Part shown: positions 43,674-53,406 of the stretch, in pieces
Numbering within the stretch: position 1 is the first letter of the stretch
Layout: each line of letters starts with the position of its first letter
Source: Bacillota bacterium
Lineage (GTDB): Bacteria; Bacillota; SHA-98; Ch115; JABLXJ01
Assembly: GCA_012839815.1 (NCBI GenBank)
Contig: DUMQ01000067.1
Coordinates: 1-64,000 of the forward strand
Reading direction: 5' to 3'
DNA: 64,000 bases
Program-made: the position numbers and the translations under genes
The notes under the pieces: model-generated
What the model was told of the DNA's origin: nothing
The model's input: the letters and a program-made list of their open reading frames with translations, nothing else
Database searches by the model: none

Positions 43674-45221
43674 ATGGATACCAGGCAAAGGAGGCTGAGA
43701 ACGGTGGAGACCATCCTCAGCGCGGCAGGGATTTCGAAATCTTTTGGTGGGGTTCATGCGCTCAAGGGCGTCGACTTTGAGCTTGCGGCCGGAGAGGTTC
43801 ACGCTCTCGTCGGGGAGAACGGCGCGGGGAAATCGACCCTCATCAAGATATTCTCGGGCGCCTTGCGGCCCGACTCGGGCAGGATCCTCTATCTGGGAAA
43901 AGAGGTCGAGATATCCGCGCCAAGGGTGGCCCAGGAGATGGGAATCGCCACCGTCTACCAGGAACCCTTGCTATACCCCGAGCTCGACGTCGTGGAAAAC
44001 ATCTTTATGGGGCGGGAGATAACCAATCGCTACGGCAACATCGATTATCGAGAGGAACTCTCCAGGGCCAGGACACTATTTGAGATGGTGGGGGTCGACC
44101 CTAACTTTCTTGTTGAAAAAGTAGGCCGGCTGAGCCTGGGGTTAAACCAGCTGGTGCTGATCGCCAAGGCTCTATCATATAAATCGAGGGTTATAATCTT
44201 CGATGAGCCCACCGCCATCCTCACGGAACAGGAGGCGAGGCGGCTCTTTGAGATAATCGGCCGCCTCAAGGAGCAGGGCGTAGGTATCATCTATATCAGC
44301 CACCGGCTCGAGGAAGTCTTCCAGATCGCGGATAGGATCACTGTAATGAGGGATGGCGAGATCAAGGGCACATTCCCCGCCAGGGAGGTCACGCGGGACC
44401 GGATAGTGGAACTCATGGCCGGCCGGAGCCTCCGGTCGTCGGTGCGCCGGGCGCGGCCCGCCTATGGCAAGCCGGTGCTCAGCGTTCAGGGGTTTACGAG
44501 AAGGCCCCAATATTTTGATGTGAGCTTCGACCTGTATCCCGGGGAGATCCTGGGCTTCTTCGGGCTTGTAGGTTCCGGTCGCACCGAGGTAGCCCTGGGG
44601 ATGATCGGGATTGCGCCCCCCAGGGAGGGCTCTTTGCTCCTTGATGACCGCCCCGTCAATATACGAGCCCCGTTCGAGGCCCTGGATCTCGGTATAGCGT
44701 ACCTGCCGGAAGATAGGAAGACGCAGGGGCTTTTCAATATCCTGTCGATTCGCTATAACATAAGCGTTTCGGTCCTGGGGCGTCTAAAAAGGCTCGGGTT
44801 CCTGGTCGACCGAGACCGGGAGGCGGAAATATGCAACAGGTATTCAGCTGAGCTCTCCATCAAGCTCCGCAACATAAACAACCTCGTAAGCTCCCTGAGC
44901 GGCGGGAATCAGCAGAAGGTTGTACTGGCCAGGTGGCTTGCGGGAAGCCCCAGGGTGTTGATTCTTGACGAGCCCACAAGGGGGATCGATGTGGCCTCCA
45001 AGGAAGAGATACATAACAAGATCTTCGATTTGGCCTCCAGGGGCGTTGCGATAATGGTGATCTCATCGGAGCTTCCTGAGATCCTCAAGATCAGCGACAG
45101 GATCATAGTCATGCATGAGGGCAGGATGACGGGCATCTTTGACCGTGAAAGCGCCACGCCCGAGGGGGTCCTGCGGGTCGCAATGGGAGAGGCCGGGACA
45201 GGGATACAAAACCAGGGTTGA
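43674..45221 (+). CDS. sugar-type ABC transporter ATPase (RbsA/MglA/LsrA-like, two NBDs)
   Basis: GENGAGKSTLIKIFSGALRPDSG, SLSGGNQQKVVLARWLAGSPRVLILDEPTRGIDVASKEEIH. Confidence 0.95.
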   Translation: MDTRQRRLRTVETILSAAGISKSFGGVHALKGVDFELAAGEVHALVGENGAGKSTLIKIFSGALRPDSGRILYLGKEVEISAPRVAQEMGIATVYQEPLLYPELDVVENIFMGREITNRYGNIDYREELSRARTLFEMVGVDPNFLVEKVGRLSLGLNQLVLIAKALSYKSRVIIFDEPTAILTEQEARRLFEIIGRLKEQGVGIIYISHRLEEVFQIADRITVMRDGEIKGTFPAREVTRDRIVELMAGRSLRSSVRRARPAYGKPVLSVQGFTRRPQYFDVSFDLYPGEILGFFGLVGSGRTEVALGMIGIAPPREGSLLLDDRPVNIRAPFEALDLGIAYLPEDRKTQGLFNILSIRYNISVSVLGRLKRLGFLVDRDREAEICNRYSAELSIKLRNINNLVSSLSGGNQQKVVLARWLAGSPRVLILDEPTRGIDVASKEEIHNKIFDLASRGVAIMVISSELPEILKISDRIIVMHEGRMTGIFDRESATPEGVLRVAMGEAGTGIQNQG

Positions 45222-45238
45222 ACTGGAGGCGATGTGCC

Positions 45239-46192
45239 ATGAACACGAAGGCATTTTACCGTGTCGCGTACAGCCGCGAATTCATCGTATTCATATCCCT
45301 CATCATTCTCGGGGCGGTCTTGACCTCGTTTTCGCCCCAGTTTCTATCCCTCGAGAATATATCAAATCTCCTCCTGCAAATATCAGGCATAACCATTGTG
45401 GCCGTGGGAATGACCATGGTGATCATCACAGGCGGATTCGACGTCTCGGTGGGCTCGACACTGGGCCTGGTAGCCGTGATCATTGGCAAGGCGGCCCTCG
45501 CAGGCGTTCATCCTGGCTTCATTCCAGTTATAGCCCTGGCGAGCGGGTCATGTCTCGGCGCAATCAACGGCAACCTCATCGCGTTTGGACGCATCCCGCC
45601 GATCATAGCAACCCTCGGCACCATGAATATCCTGCGCGCCTCCATCTTTCAAATGCTTGGGGGGCGCTGGATCTCTAAGGTGCCCGCGGGGATCAGGTGG
45701 TTTGGTATATCAAGGTTCCTGGGCATACCGGTGCCGATGTGGTTTGCTATCATCATCGCCCTGATATTCGCCTATTTCCTCTCCCGTCGCCCGTCCGGCC
45801 GTTATGTCTACGCGCTGGGTGGCAACCCCGAGGCTGCTAATCTGGCTGGTATCAATTTAAGGCGGGTCCAGATAACGGTCTATTCTATCACTGGTGCCCT
45901 GGCAGGACTCGCTGCCCTCATCTACGTCGGGCGGACCGGAATCGTCCAAACCAATACCGGGGTGGGATTTGAGCTTGATGTGATAGCGGCTGTGGTCCTT
46001 GGCGGGACGAGCACGCTTGGTGGCAAGGGGAGCATCGTAGGGAGCGTGGCTGGCGCCTTGCTCGTGGGGGTAATCAAGAATGGGTTGATCCTCTTGAATG
46101 TACCTGCTTTATGGGAGGGGATGATCATCGGCGGTCTGATCCTCATGGCCGTCACAGTGGATACTGTTAGACAAAGGGGGATAGCGGCATGA
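45239..46192 (+). CDS. sugar ABC transporter permease (RbsC/LsrC-like)
   Basis: VAVGMTMVIITGGFDVSVGSTLGLVAV; YALGGNPEAANLAGIN; VLGGTSTLGGKGSIVGSVAGALLVGVIKNGLIL. Confidence 0.94.
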   Translation: MNTKAFYRVAYSREFIVFISLIILGAVLTSFSPQFLSLENISNLLLQISGITIVAVGMTMVIITGGFDVSVGSTLGLVAVIIGKAALAGVHPGFIPVIALASGSCLGAINGNLIAFGRIPPIIATLGTMNILRASIFQMLGGRWISKVPAGIRWFGISRFLGIPVPMWFAIIIALIFAYFLSRRPSGRYVYALGGNPEAANLAGINLRRVQITVYSITGALAGLAALIYVGRTGIVQTNTGVGFELDVIAAVVLGGTSTLGGKGSIVGSVAGALLVGVIKNGLILLNVPALWEGMIIGGLILMAVTVDTVRQRGIAA

Positions 46193-47250
46193 GCTTCACA
46201 CCAGGCGTTATACCAGGCGAACCGTCCAGCGTGACCGATAGGCCCGGGCGATCCGGGCACGGGGGGGCATTCCCTAACGCCCGCTCTATGTTTGTGACGC
46301 TCGGGCTTGCTATTGTACGCGAGAGGCCCTGGTTTCTCTTCGTTAGCCTCCTGATCCTCATTTTCGTGCTCGCCATTTCGGTGAACGGCTTTTTCACAAT
46401 ATACAATATGCTGAATATGAGCAAGTATAGCGTAGAGATCGGACTCCTTGCACTTGCAGAGACGCTTGTAATCACATCGGGCGGCGGCGGTATCGACCTT
46501 TCGGTGGGATCGATGTTGAGCCTCGTGTGCGTGATCATCGGGCACCTTGCCATTAAACTTGGCATCAATATATGGGCGGCGGCCTTTGCGGGGATCATAG
46601 CGGGGTTTCTTCTCGGGTGCATAAACGGGATTTTGATAAGCACGGTGCGCATACCCCCATTCATTGTCACCCTGGGAACGATGTATGCTTACAGGTCCCT
46701 GGCCCTCGTAATAACCGGGGGGATCCCCATATCTGGCTTTCCTCCGTCCTATTACGCGCTCGGGCAGGGGAGCATCATGGGCATCCCGTTTCAAGTGCTC
46801 ATAATCTTTATCCCGGTCATAATCATTCTTAATTATACGCTAACGCGCACGCTCTTTGGTAGGTACCTTTACGGGGTCGGAAGTAACGAACTGGCGGCAA
46901 AGTTCGCGGCCATCAATATAAAGAAGGTACGGGTATGGGTTTACATCCTCAGCGGCCTTCTCGCAGGGATCGCAGCCGTCGTCATGACGTCGCGCGTGGC
47001 TACGGCCAAGCCTGATGCAGGGTTTGGCTACGAGCTCCAAGCCATAACTATAGCCGTCCTGGGGGGGACCAGCGTCGCCGGTGGACGCGGCACCATAGCC
47101 GGCACGGTCCTGGCCGCGCTGACTCTAACAGTCTTGTACAACGGCCTGGACCTGGCCGGGATCCACCCCATCTGGCAGGTCGGGACGCTGGGGTTGGTCC
47201 TGATTATAAGTGTCCTCCTGAATAATTGGTTACTGCGGTCCAAGGAATAA
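46189..47250 (+). CDS. sugar ABC transporter permease (RbsC/LsrD-like)
   Basis: ALAETLVITSGGGGIDLSVGSMLSLVCVIIG; VLGGTSVAGGRGTIAGTVLAALTLTVLYNGLDL. Confidence 0.94.
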   Translation: MSFTPGVIPGEPSSVTDRPGRSGHGGAFPNARSMFVTLGLAIVRERPWFLFVSLLILIFVLAISVNGFFTIYNMLNMSKYSVEIGLLALAETLVITSGGGGIDLSVGSMLSLVCVIIGHLAIKLGINIWAAAFAGIIAGFLLGCINGILISTVRIPPFIVTLGTMYAYRSLALVITGGIPISGFPPSYYALGQGSIMGIPFQVLIIFIPVIIILNYTLTRTLFGRYLYGVGSNELAAKFAAINIKKVRVWVYILSGLLAGIAAVVMTSRVATAKPDAGFGYELQAITIAVLGGTSVAGGRGTIAGTVLAALTLTVLYNGLDLAGIHPIWQVGTLGLVLIISVLLNNWLLRSKE

Positions 47251-47327
47251 ATGCACCGACATAATGAATACACCGCCATCAGGATAATAGGAATAAAGCT
47301 AAAGTATGTAAGGGGGCATGAAGGATA

Positions 47328-48341
47328 ATGATATCTCGAACGATCACGCTGATCAGACGCATGATTCGAGCCTTCATAGGCATGGCCCTGGCCTCCGGCG
47401 CGCAGGCAGCCCCGGCTCTTGTACTGAGCCCGGCTTTGGCCTTGACCATGGTTTTGGCTATGACTATGACTGTGGCCTTGACTGTAGCCCTGGCACTTGC
47501 TCCAGGATTGGACATGCACGCATCGGCACAGGAGGCGCCCCGGGCAACCACGCCGGTTCAGCCGGTGCTGGTGAATATTCAGGTCGATGCGGAGGAGGAT
47601 GACCTCAACGGGTTGCTGAACATAACAACGGAGCTCATGAGGCGTAACATCACCGCCGCTACCGTTTTTGCGACCGGGAGATTCGCCAATGCAAACGCGA
47701 AGATCCTCGACGGGCTCGCATCCAGCGGATTTGAGATTGGGTTTCACGGCTACTCGACAGGGGAACAGCTGGCGACCATGACCTACAACGAGCAGTACGA
47801 TTTGCTCGCCAGGGGAAGCCAGGCTGTGCGGGGATGCTTGGATTGCGGGGTTGCGCGCTCCGTGGTGAGCTTTAGACCCCAGTATTTCAGTCAAAATGAG
47901 GATACCCTGAAGATCTTGCCCAAATTGTATCTCTTTAATAATTCCGGGTTCAAGGCCGGGGTCCTGTATGCGGAGGGTCACAGGGAGGACAGGGGGCCCT
48001 ATAAGATCGAGGAGCACGGGCTGGTGGCCGTGCCGGTAACGACCACCGATTTTAGGGGGGAGGATATCTACCTTTGCGATATCGGCACGGCCCTGGGCAA
48101 GAAGCTTTCGGCTACTGATTGGAAAGACATCCTGCTGAAGGCTTTTGATGAGTGCCGGAGCAGGGGCTATCCTCTGGTAGTCATATTCCACGGGTGGTTT
48201 ACGGGAGACAGGGTGAAATACAGCGATAGATGGGATTCCTTCGTGGCCTTTCTGGATTACGCTCAGCAGCACGGGGCTTCGTTTGTGACCACAGACGCAC
48301 TTGCAAACCTGTTCTTAACCAACCCAATCCTTAATAATTGA
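47328..48341 (+). CDS. Secreted polysaccharide deacetylase-like (NodB-fold) protein
   Basis: Signal-peptide-like N-terminus, then VNIQVDAEEDDLNGLLNITTELMRRNITAATVFATGRFANANAKILDGLASSGFEIGFHGYS. Confidence 0.75.
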   Translation: MISRTITLIRRMIRAFIGMALASGAQAAPALVLSPALALTMVLAMTMTVALTVALALAPGLDMHASAQEAPRATTPVQPVLVNIQVDAEEDDLNGLLNITTELMRRNITAATVFATGRFANANAKILDGLASSGFEIGFHGYSTGEQLATMTYNEQYDLLARGSQAVRGCLDCGVARSVVSFRPQYFSQNEDTLKILPKLYLFNNSGFKAGVLYAEGHREDRGPYKIEEHGLVAVPVTTTDFRGEDIYLCDIGTALGKKLSATDWKDILLKAFDECRSRGYPLVVIFHGWFTGDRVKYSDRWDSFVAFLDYAQQHGASFVTTDALANLFLTNPILNN

Positions 48342-48499
48342 GCCTCATCGGTGGGTCCACCACAATCGTCACATGCACCCTACGGTGACGGGGTGAGGGG
48401 TTATGAGGTGGCTTGCGCTGTACACTTTTGGGCTGTATAATAACCTCATGAAACAAGCAGGGTCATAAAACAAGAAGGAGTGGCATAATGCTGGGCGGA

Positions 48500-48539
48500 G
48501 TCGCCTATGATTAGACTTGGGGTCGCCTATGATTAGACT
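48500..48539 (+). repeat. Tandem duplication at the mutL start (18-bp identical units GTCGCCTATGATTAGACT, 22-bp period)
   Basis: Direct reading at 48500-48517 and 48522-48539. Confidence 0.95.
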
Positions 48540-50427
48540 CTTGGATGACGAGACGATCAACAAGATAGCCGCGGGCGAGGTGATCGAGCGGCCGGCCTCG
48601 GTGGTCAAGGAATTGGTAGAGAACTCCATCGATGCCGGGGCCAGGAGAGTAGTCATAGAGGTGCGCGGGTCCGGGCGGGAGTTCATGCGTGTAACGGATG
48701 ACGGGTGCGGGATGACACGGGATGACGCCGTACTCGCCTTTGAACGCCACGCTACAAGCAAGATCGTCCACGCCGGGGACCTTTTTAGCATCTCGACCCT
48801 GGGCTTCCGGGGAGAGGCCCTCCCGAGTATCGCAAGCGTGGCGAGGGTCGAGCTCCTGACGCGGCCGGCAGCTTCCCCATCTGCCGTGGGGACGCGGGTC
48901 GAGATCGAGGGCGGCAGGCGGGTCCAGGTGGCAGATGCGGGCGCTCCACCCGGTACGACCGTCACGGTGCGCGACCTGTTTTTTAATACCCCGGCGCGAC
49001 TTAAATACCTGAGGAGTGATGCGACGGAGTTCCAGCGCGTATGCGACATCGTTATGAGGCTCGCCCTGGCCCACCCCGAGGTAGCCATAAAATTCAGCCG
49101 CGACGGCCACCAGGTCCTGACCTCGCCTGGGCGCGGGGACCACATGGCCGCGATTGCGGCATCTTTTGGGACGGGCGTGGCGAAAAGCCTCATACGCTTT
49201 GCCGCGGGCGAGAGTAGGATGGAGATCATGGGCTTCGTGGGGAGGCCGGATTTCTCGAGGGCCCGGCGCGATGCGCAATGCTTCTTTGTGAATGGGCGAT
49301 CCATCTGGAGCGCGGTCCTCCAGCGGGCCGTGGATAACGCCCTCGGGAGGTTGATACCGCAGGGGAGGCACGCCGTTGCCTTTATCTGGCTGAATGTCGA
49401 CCCGTCCTGCGTCGATGTCAATGTCCACCCCACCAAGCGGGAAGTGAAGTTTGAAGACGAGGCGGGAGTCTACCGGATGGTGTTCAATGCCATCCATAGC
49501 GCGGTTCAGTCATTTACGGCCACGCCCAGCATCACCGCGCCGGGAACGAGGGTGAGTATATCGGATGACTCAGGCCGGGATATCTACCGCGCAGGGCAAG
49601 GATACACTGCAAGGCAAGGATACGCGACCGGCAGGCTGCTGGAGCGGCCTGCGGCAGGCGGGACACGCAGGGCGGCGAACGAAGCGCCTGAGCTGGATGC
49701 GGGCTACATAGCGGCGGGCCATGTGAGGGACGCCGCCGCGAACGTAACGGACGCTGGTGTTGATACGCGCGGGCTCGCCCGGCTGGTCGAGGGGGATGTT
49801 ACCATTGATGTCCTGGCTCAATTCAAAATGTCCTACATCGTCGCTGAGGCGGGCGATGCCCTGGTTCTAATCGACCAGCACGCAGCCCATGAGCGCGTGA
49901 TATATGAAGGGCTCCTTGAGCGCAGGCTGAGGGGCGGGCCCGAGCTTCATGAAAGCCCCACCCAGCCCCTTCTCATTCCGATTCCCATACCGGTGACGCC
50001 GGTTATAGCGGCGTTTTTTGAGGATAATAAGAATAGGGATGAATTCCGGAAAATGGGATTCGACTTGGAGCCTTTTGGCCGGGATTCCCTGCTCTTGAGG
50101 GCTGTGCCGGCCATCCTGGGACGGTTTCCCGGCGGTGGCGCGTCCGAGGCCGTAGTTGACGCAATTCAGAGCTTGGGCGACCATGAGATGGTAGAGACCA
50201 TGGCTGCTGGAGCCCGGGATCAACTCGCCCCGCGACTTGAACGTTTCGCGGCGCAGGTTGCATGCAAGGCGGCGATAAAGGCCGGCATCATGCTGGCAGC
50301 CGAGGAAATGAGGCAGCTCGTCGCCGATCTCCTTTTGTGCAGGGATCCATATTCATGCCCCCACGGGCGACCGACGCTCATCAGATTTGAGCTTGATGGC
50401 ATCGAAAAGAGCTTCAGGCGCAGGTAG
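48529..50427 (+). CDS. mutL: DNA mismatch repair protein MutL
   Basis: MIRLLDDETINKIAAGEVIERPASVVKELVENSIDAGA; LGFRGEALPSIASVARV; VHPTKREVKF. Confidence 0.98.
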   Translation: MIRLLDDETINKIAAGEVIERPASVVKELVENSIDAGARRVVIEVRGSGREFMRVTDDGCGMTRDDAVLAFERHATSKIVHAGDLFSISTLGFRGEALPSIASVARVELLTRPAASPSAVGTRVEIEGGRRVQVADAGAPPGTTVTVRDLFFNTPARLKYLRSDATEFQRVCDIVMRLALAHPEVAIKFSRDGHQVLTSPGRGDHMAAIAASFGTGVAKSLIRFAAGESRMEIMGFVGRPDFSRARRDAQCFFVNGRSIWSAVLQRAVDNALGRLIPQGRHAVAFIWLNVDPSCVDVNVHPTKREVKFEDEAGVYRMVFNAIHSAVQSFTATPSITAPGTRVSISDDSGRDIYRAGQGYTARQGYATGRLLERPAAGGTRRAANEAPELDAGYIAAGHVRDAAANVTDAGVDTRGLARLVEGDVTIDVLAQFKMSYIVAEAGDALVLIDQHAAHERVIYEGLLERRLRGGPELHESPTQPLLIPIPIPVTPVIAAFFEDNKNRDEFRKMGFDLEPFGRDSLLLRAVPAILGRFPGGGASEAVVDAIQSLGDHEMVETMAAGARDQLAPRLERFAAQVACKAAIKAGIMLAAEEMRQLVADLLLCRDPYSCPHGRPTLIRFELDGIEKSFRRR

Positions 50428-50552
50428 CGCCGCAGGTAGAGGTAGCGCGGCGGAGCCAGCCGAAGGAAGCGGGACTGGCAGAACCTGCGCCGGATTGTAT
50501 AGCCGGGGATGGAAGGCTTGGCGAGCTGGCGAAGGAGGTTATTGATAGAGTT

Positions 50553-51509
50553 ATGAAAGGCCCCCTGGTCGCGCTGGTCGGCCCGACGGCGGTGGGCAAG
50601 ACGGAGCTTTCGATCGAGCTCGCCCTGCGGATGGATGCCGAGGTGGTGTCGTGCGACTCAATGCAAATCTACCGGCATATGGATATCGGGACGGCAAAGC
50701 CATCACTGGCCGAGAGAAGGGGCGTACCTCATCATCTCATTGATATCGTCGACCCGGGCGAGGCCTTTAATGTGGCCAAATATCAAGATCTTGCGCGGCG
50801 CGCCATTGATGATATCCTGGCGCGTGGGAAACTCCCTCTGCTCGTCGGCGGTACAGGGCTCTACCTGAGGGCTGTTACAACCGATTATCTTTTCCCCATG
50901 CCCGAGGCAAACTGGGAAGTCAGGGAGAATCTGCGCAGGCAGGCTGGAGAGATCGGGGTCCGGGGGCTTTATGAAAAACTGCGTGAGGTGGACTCCGTAG
51001 CCGCCGGGAGGATTCACCCCAACGACCTCCGCAGGATAACCAGGGCCCTTGAGGTTTACATATTGACCGGCCGGCCCATCTCAAAGCTCCAGGAGGGGCA
51101 CGAAGGCCGCGTATTTCACTATGACCCCACCGTGACGATATGCCTTACGCGCAACAGGGCCAACCTCTACGCGCGGATAAACGCCCGCGTAGACCGGATG
51201 ATGGAAATGGGGCTGGTTGACGAAGTCCGGTGGCTCCTCGAGCACGGCAACAGGAGGGCGCTGACCTCCGGCCAGGCCACGGGGTATAAAGAATTGACAT
51301 ATTACATGGACGGCCTGTGCACCCTGGATGAGGCCGTCAACCTGATCAAGAGAAACACGCGACGTTATGCGAAGCGTCAGATCACCTGGTTTAAGAAGGA
51401 ACCCGGCGTTACGTGGGTTAACTTAGATATGTTTCGCAATTTTTCCGAGGCCGTTGAAAACATCCAGCATTTGCTTGAAGGGAAACTGGATGATATGAAG
51501 AATAGATAA
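50553..51509 (+). CDS. miaA: tRNA dimethylallyltransferase
   Basis: [46 protein letters not shown]. Confidence 0.97.
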   Translation: MKGPLVALVGPTAVGKTELSIELALRMDAEVVSCDSMQIYRHMDIGTAKPSLAERRGVPHHLIDIVDPGEAFNVAKYQDLARRAIDDILARGKLPLLVGGTGLYLRAVTTDYLFPMPEANWEVRENLRRQAGEIGVRGLYEKLREVDSVAAGRIHPNDLRRITRALEVYILTGRPISKLQEGHEGRVFHYDPTVTICLTRNRANLYARINARVDRMMEMGLVDEVRWLLEHGNRRALTSGQATGYKELTYYMDGLCTLDEAVNLIKRNTRRYAKRQITWFKKEPGVTWVNLDMFRNFSEAVENIQHLLEGKLDDMKNR

Positions 51510-51553
51510 ATAGCGGTTGTCATTTACATGCTGTGCCAGGAGGTATAAAAAAC

Positions 51554-51832
51554 GTGAACAAGCCGCAGCCGAACTTGCAGGATGCCTTCCTCAACCAGGT
51601 GAGAAAGGAAAGCATCCCTGTGACCATCTATCTGATAAATGGCTATCAAATGAAGGGTCTGGTCAAAGGCTTTGATAATTTTACCGTTGTTCTCGAAAAC
51701 GACGGCAGGCAGGATATGATATATAAGCATGCGATTTCGACCATTACGCCTTCAAGGGCCATTTCGTTTATGTTTTCGGAGGCGGCTCGGAGAGATACAG
51801 AAAGCCAGAACGATTTGTCTGCTAATGGCTAG
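51554..51832 (+). CDS. hfq: RNA chaperone Hfq
   Basis: [63 protein letters not shown] start. Confidence 0.97.
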   Translation: MNKPQPNLQDAFLNQVRKESIPVTIYLINGYQMKGLVKGFDNFTVVLENDGRQDMIYKHAISTITPSRAISFMFSEAARRDTESQNDLSANG

Positions 51833-51884
51833 AACTTAATATCCTTATAACTTGCGGCGGCGAGTGCTACCCGCCGCAAGCGGT

Positions 51885-52175
51885 GGATGGGTGCCCGGTA
51901 AAGGAAAGGCTGCTTTCCTGAGGGAGAATAGGGAAGTTGGGACCCTGCAAGCAGCAGGCGCTACAGGTAGGAGGCGCACCTTTGCGAGTCTGCTTCGAGT
52001 TTGTGAGGTGCAATAAGTGCAGGGTAAACCACGCGGTCCCGCCACTGTATCCGGAGAGATGGCCCCCTCGTAGTAAGACTAACGCCACTCGAATCGCCCC
52101 TTGGACACTGGGGCGCGGGGAAGGCCGGGGCTTCGATGACCCGGGAGCCAGGAGACCTGCCCATTCACCTTGTTG
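51885..52175 (+). promoter_or_regulatory. Cobalamin (AdoCbl/B12) riboswitch
   Basis: GAGAATAGGGAAG ... GCGGTCCCGCCACTGTA ... GGGAGCCAGGAGACCTGCCC core elements upstream of B12 genes. Confidence 0.95.
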
Positions 52176-52229
52176 CCATTGCGCCTTCGCGAGAAAGGTA
52201 GGTGGGCACAGTATGACAGGTAATAAAAG

Positions 52230-52271
52230 AGGTCCTTGACCTTTCCAGGCCGGAGGTTGAGGACCTTTTTG
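52230..52271 (+). terminator. Riboswitch expression-platform intrinsic terminator
   Basis: AGGTCCTTGACCT-ttccaggccgg-AGGTTGAGGACCT followed by TTTTT. Confidence 0.92.
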
Positions 52272-52375
52272 ATTCTTCCACGGCAATGAGGAACCAAGCA
52301 AAGTCAGGAAGAGAAGATGGCGAAAATGCGCCAAAGCAGCAAAGCACGAAAAAACAGGAAAGGTGCGTAAGCCAG

Positions 52376-53374
52376 ATGACAAGCGTATCTACAGGATATA
52401 GATATACAAGATATAGATATACAGGAGATAGATATAGGAAGATTGCCCTGATTGCTTTATTGCTGGCCGGCTGCGTGCTCGGGCTCACGGCCATGATGCC
52501 GGCACCCGCACCGGCGTTCACATGCCTGGCGAGTGCGCGGTTTCCGCTGACCGTTGTTGACGATGCGGGACGCCAGGTTACGATAAACAAAGAGCCCACG
52601 AGGATCGTGTCGCTTGCCCCGAGCAATACGGAGATCCTCTTTGCGCTCGGGCTCGGGAATCGGGTGGTTGGCGTGACAACCTACTGCAACTATCCCCCTG
52701 AGGCTACAAAAAAGGAGAAAATCGGGGGGTTTGCGGATCCAAGCATAGAGCGGATCATCAGCCTGTCTCCCGACCTGGTGCTGGCTGTGAAAATGGGTGA
52801 GAATATAGTCCGGGGGCTGGAGAAGCTAGGGGTACCGGTCGTTGTGGTTGATCCAAAGAGTTTCAAGGATACCCTGCGCGTGATCCGGTTAATCGGGCAG
52901 GTTACGGGGAGGGACGGGGCCGCGGCCTCCCTTGTGAGCGACATGGAGAAAAGGGTGAAGAGTATAACGGAAAGGGTGAAGGGTATCCCTGGAAGCAAGA
53001 GGCCAAAGGTCTACTACGAGATATGGCATGACCCCCTGATGACCGCAGGCCCGGGCACCCTCATAAATGATATTATAAACCTGGCAGGCGGGGTGAACGT
53101 GGCTTCGGATGCGGGGGCGCCTTACCCTGAATACAGCCTCGAGGTCCTGCTGGCGAAGAACCCGGATATAATGATCCACTCATACGGCCACGCAGGTGGG
53201 GAAGCGCCTGCGATTGAAGAGATCAAGCGGAGAAAAGGCTGGAGCGCTATGTCCTTTGTCAAGACGGGCCGCATCTATCTTGTGAATGCGGATATAATCA
53301 CGCGCTTTGGCCCTCGCATTGTCGAGGGGCTCGAACAGTTTGCACGGATTATCCACCCCGAACTGTTTAAATGA
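52376..53374 (+). CDS. cobalamin/iron-siderophore ABC transporter substrate-binding lipoprotein (BtuF-like)
   Basis: LIALLLAGC lipobox; FPLTVVDDAGRQVTINKEPTRIVSLAPSNTEILFALGLGNRVVGVTTYCNYP; downstream of B12 riboswitch. Confidence 0.93.
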   Translation: MTSVSTGYRYTRYRYTGDRYRKIALIALLLAGCVLGLTAMMPAPAPAFTCLASARFPLTVVDDAGRQVTINKEPTRIVSLAPSNTEILFALGLGNRVVGVTTYCNYPPEATKKEKIGGFADPSIERIISLSPDLVLAVKMGENIVRGLEKLGVPVVVVDPKSFKDTLRVIRLIGQVTGRDGAAASLVSDMEKRVKSITERVKGIPGSKRPKVYYEIWHDPLMTAGPGTLINDIINLAGGVNVASDAGAPYPEYSLEVLLAKNPDIMIHSYGHAGGEAPAIEEIKRRKGWSAMSFVKTGRIYLVNADIITRFGPRIVEGLEQFARIIHPELFK

Positions 53375-53406
53375 GCTACCCCGAAAAATGAGCTACCCTG
53401 CTGAAG

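Noticed and set aside
46261-46290. Long G-run region at the second permease start as a phase-variable homopolymer
   Set aside because: GGGGGG (6 nt) is short and the frame is intact; not a convincing slippage tract without read-level variation.
47028-48272. 414-aa minus-strand ORF with Gln/Ser/His-rich repeats
   Set aside because: Antisense of the permease and deacetylase; the repeats derive from the hexamer-rich signal-peptide DNA.
48369-49497. 355/328-aa minus-strand ORFs opposite mutL
   Set aside because: Shadow ORFs; no motifs and fully covered by the clear MutL coding frame.
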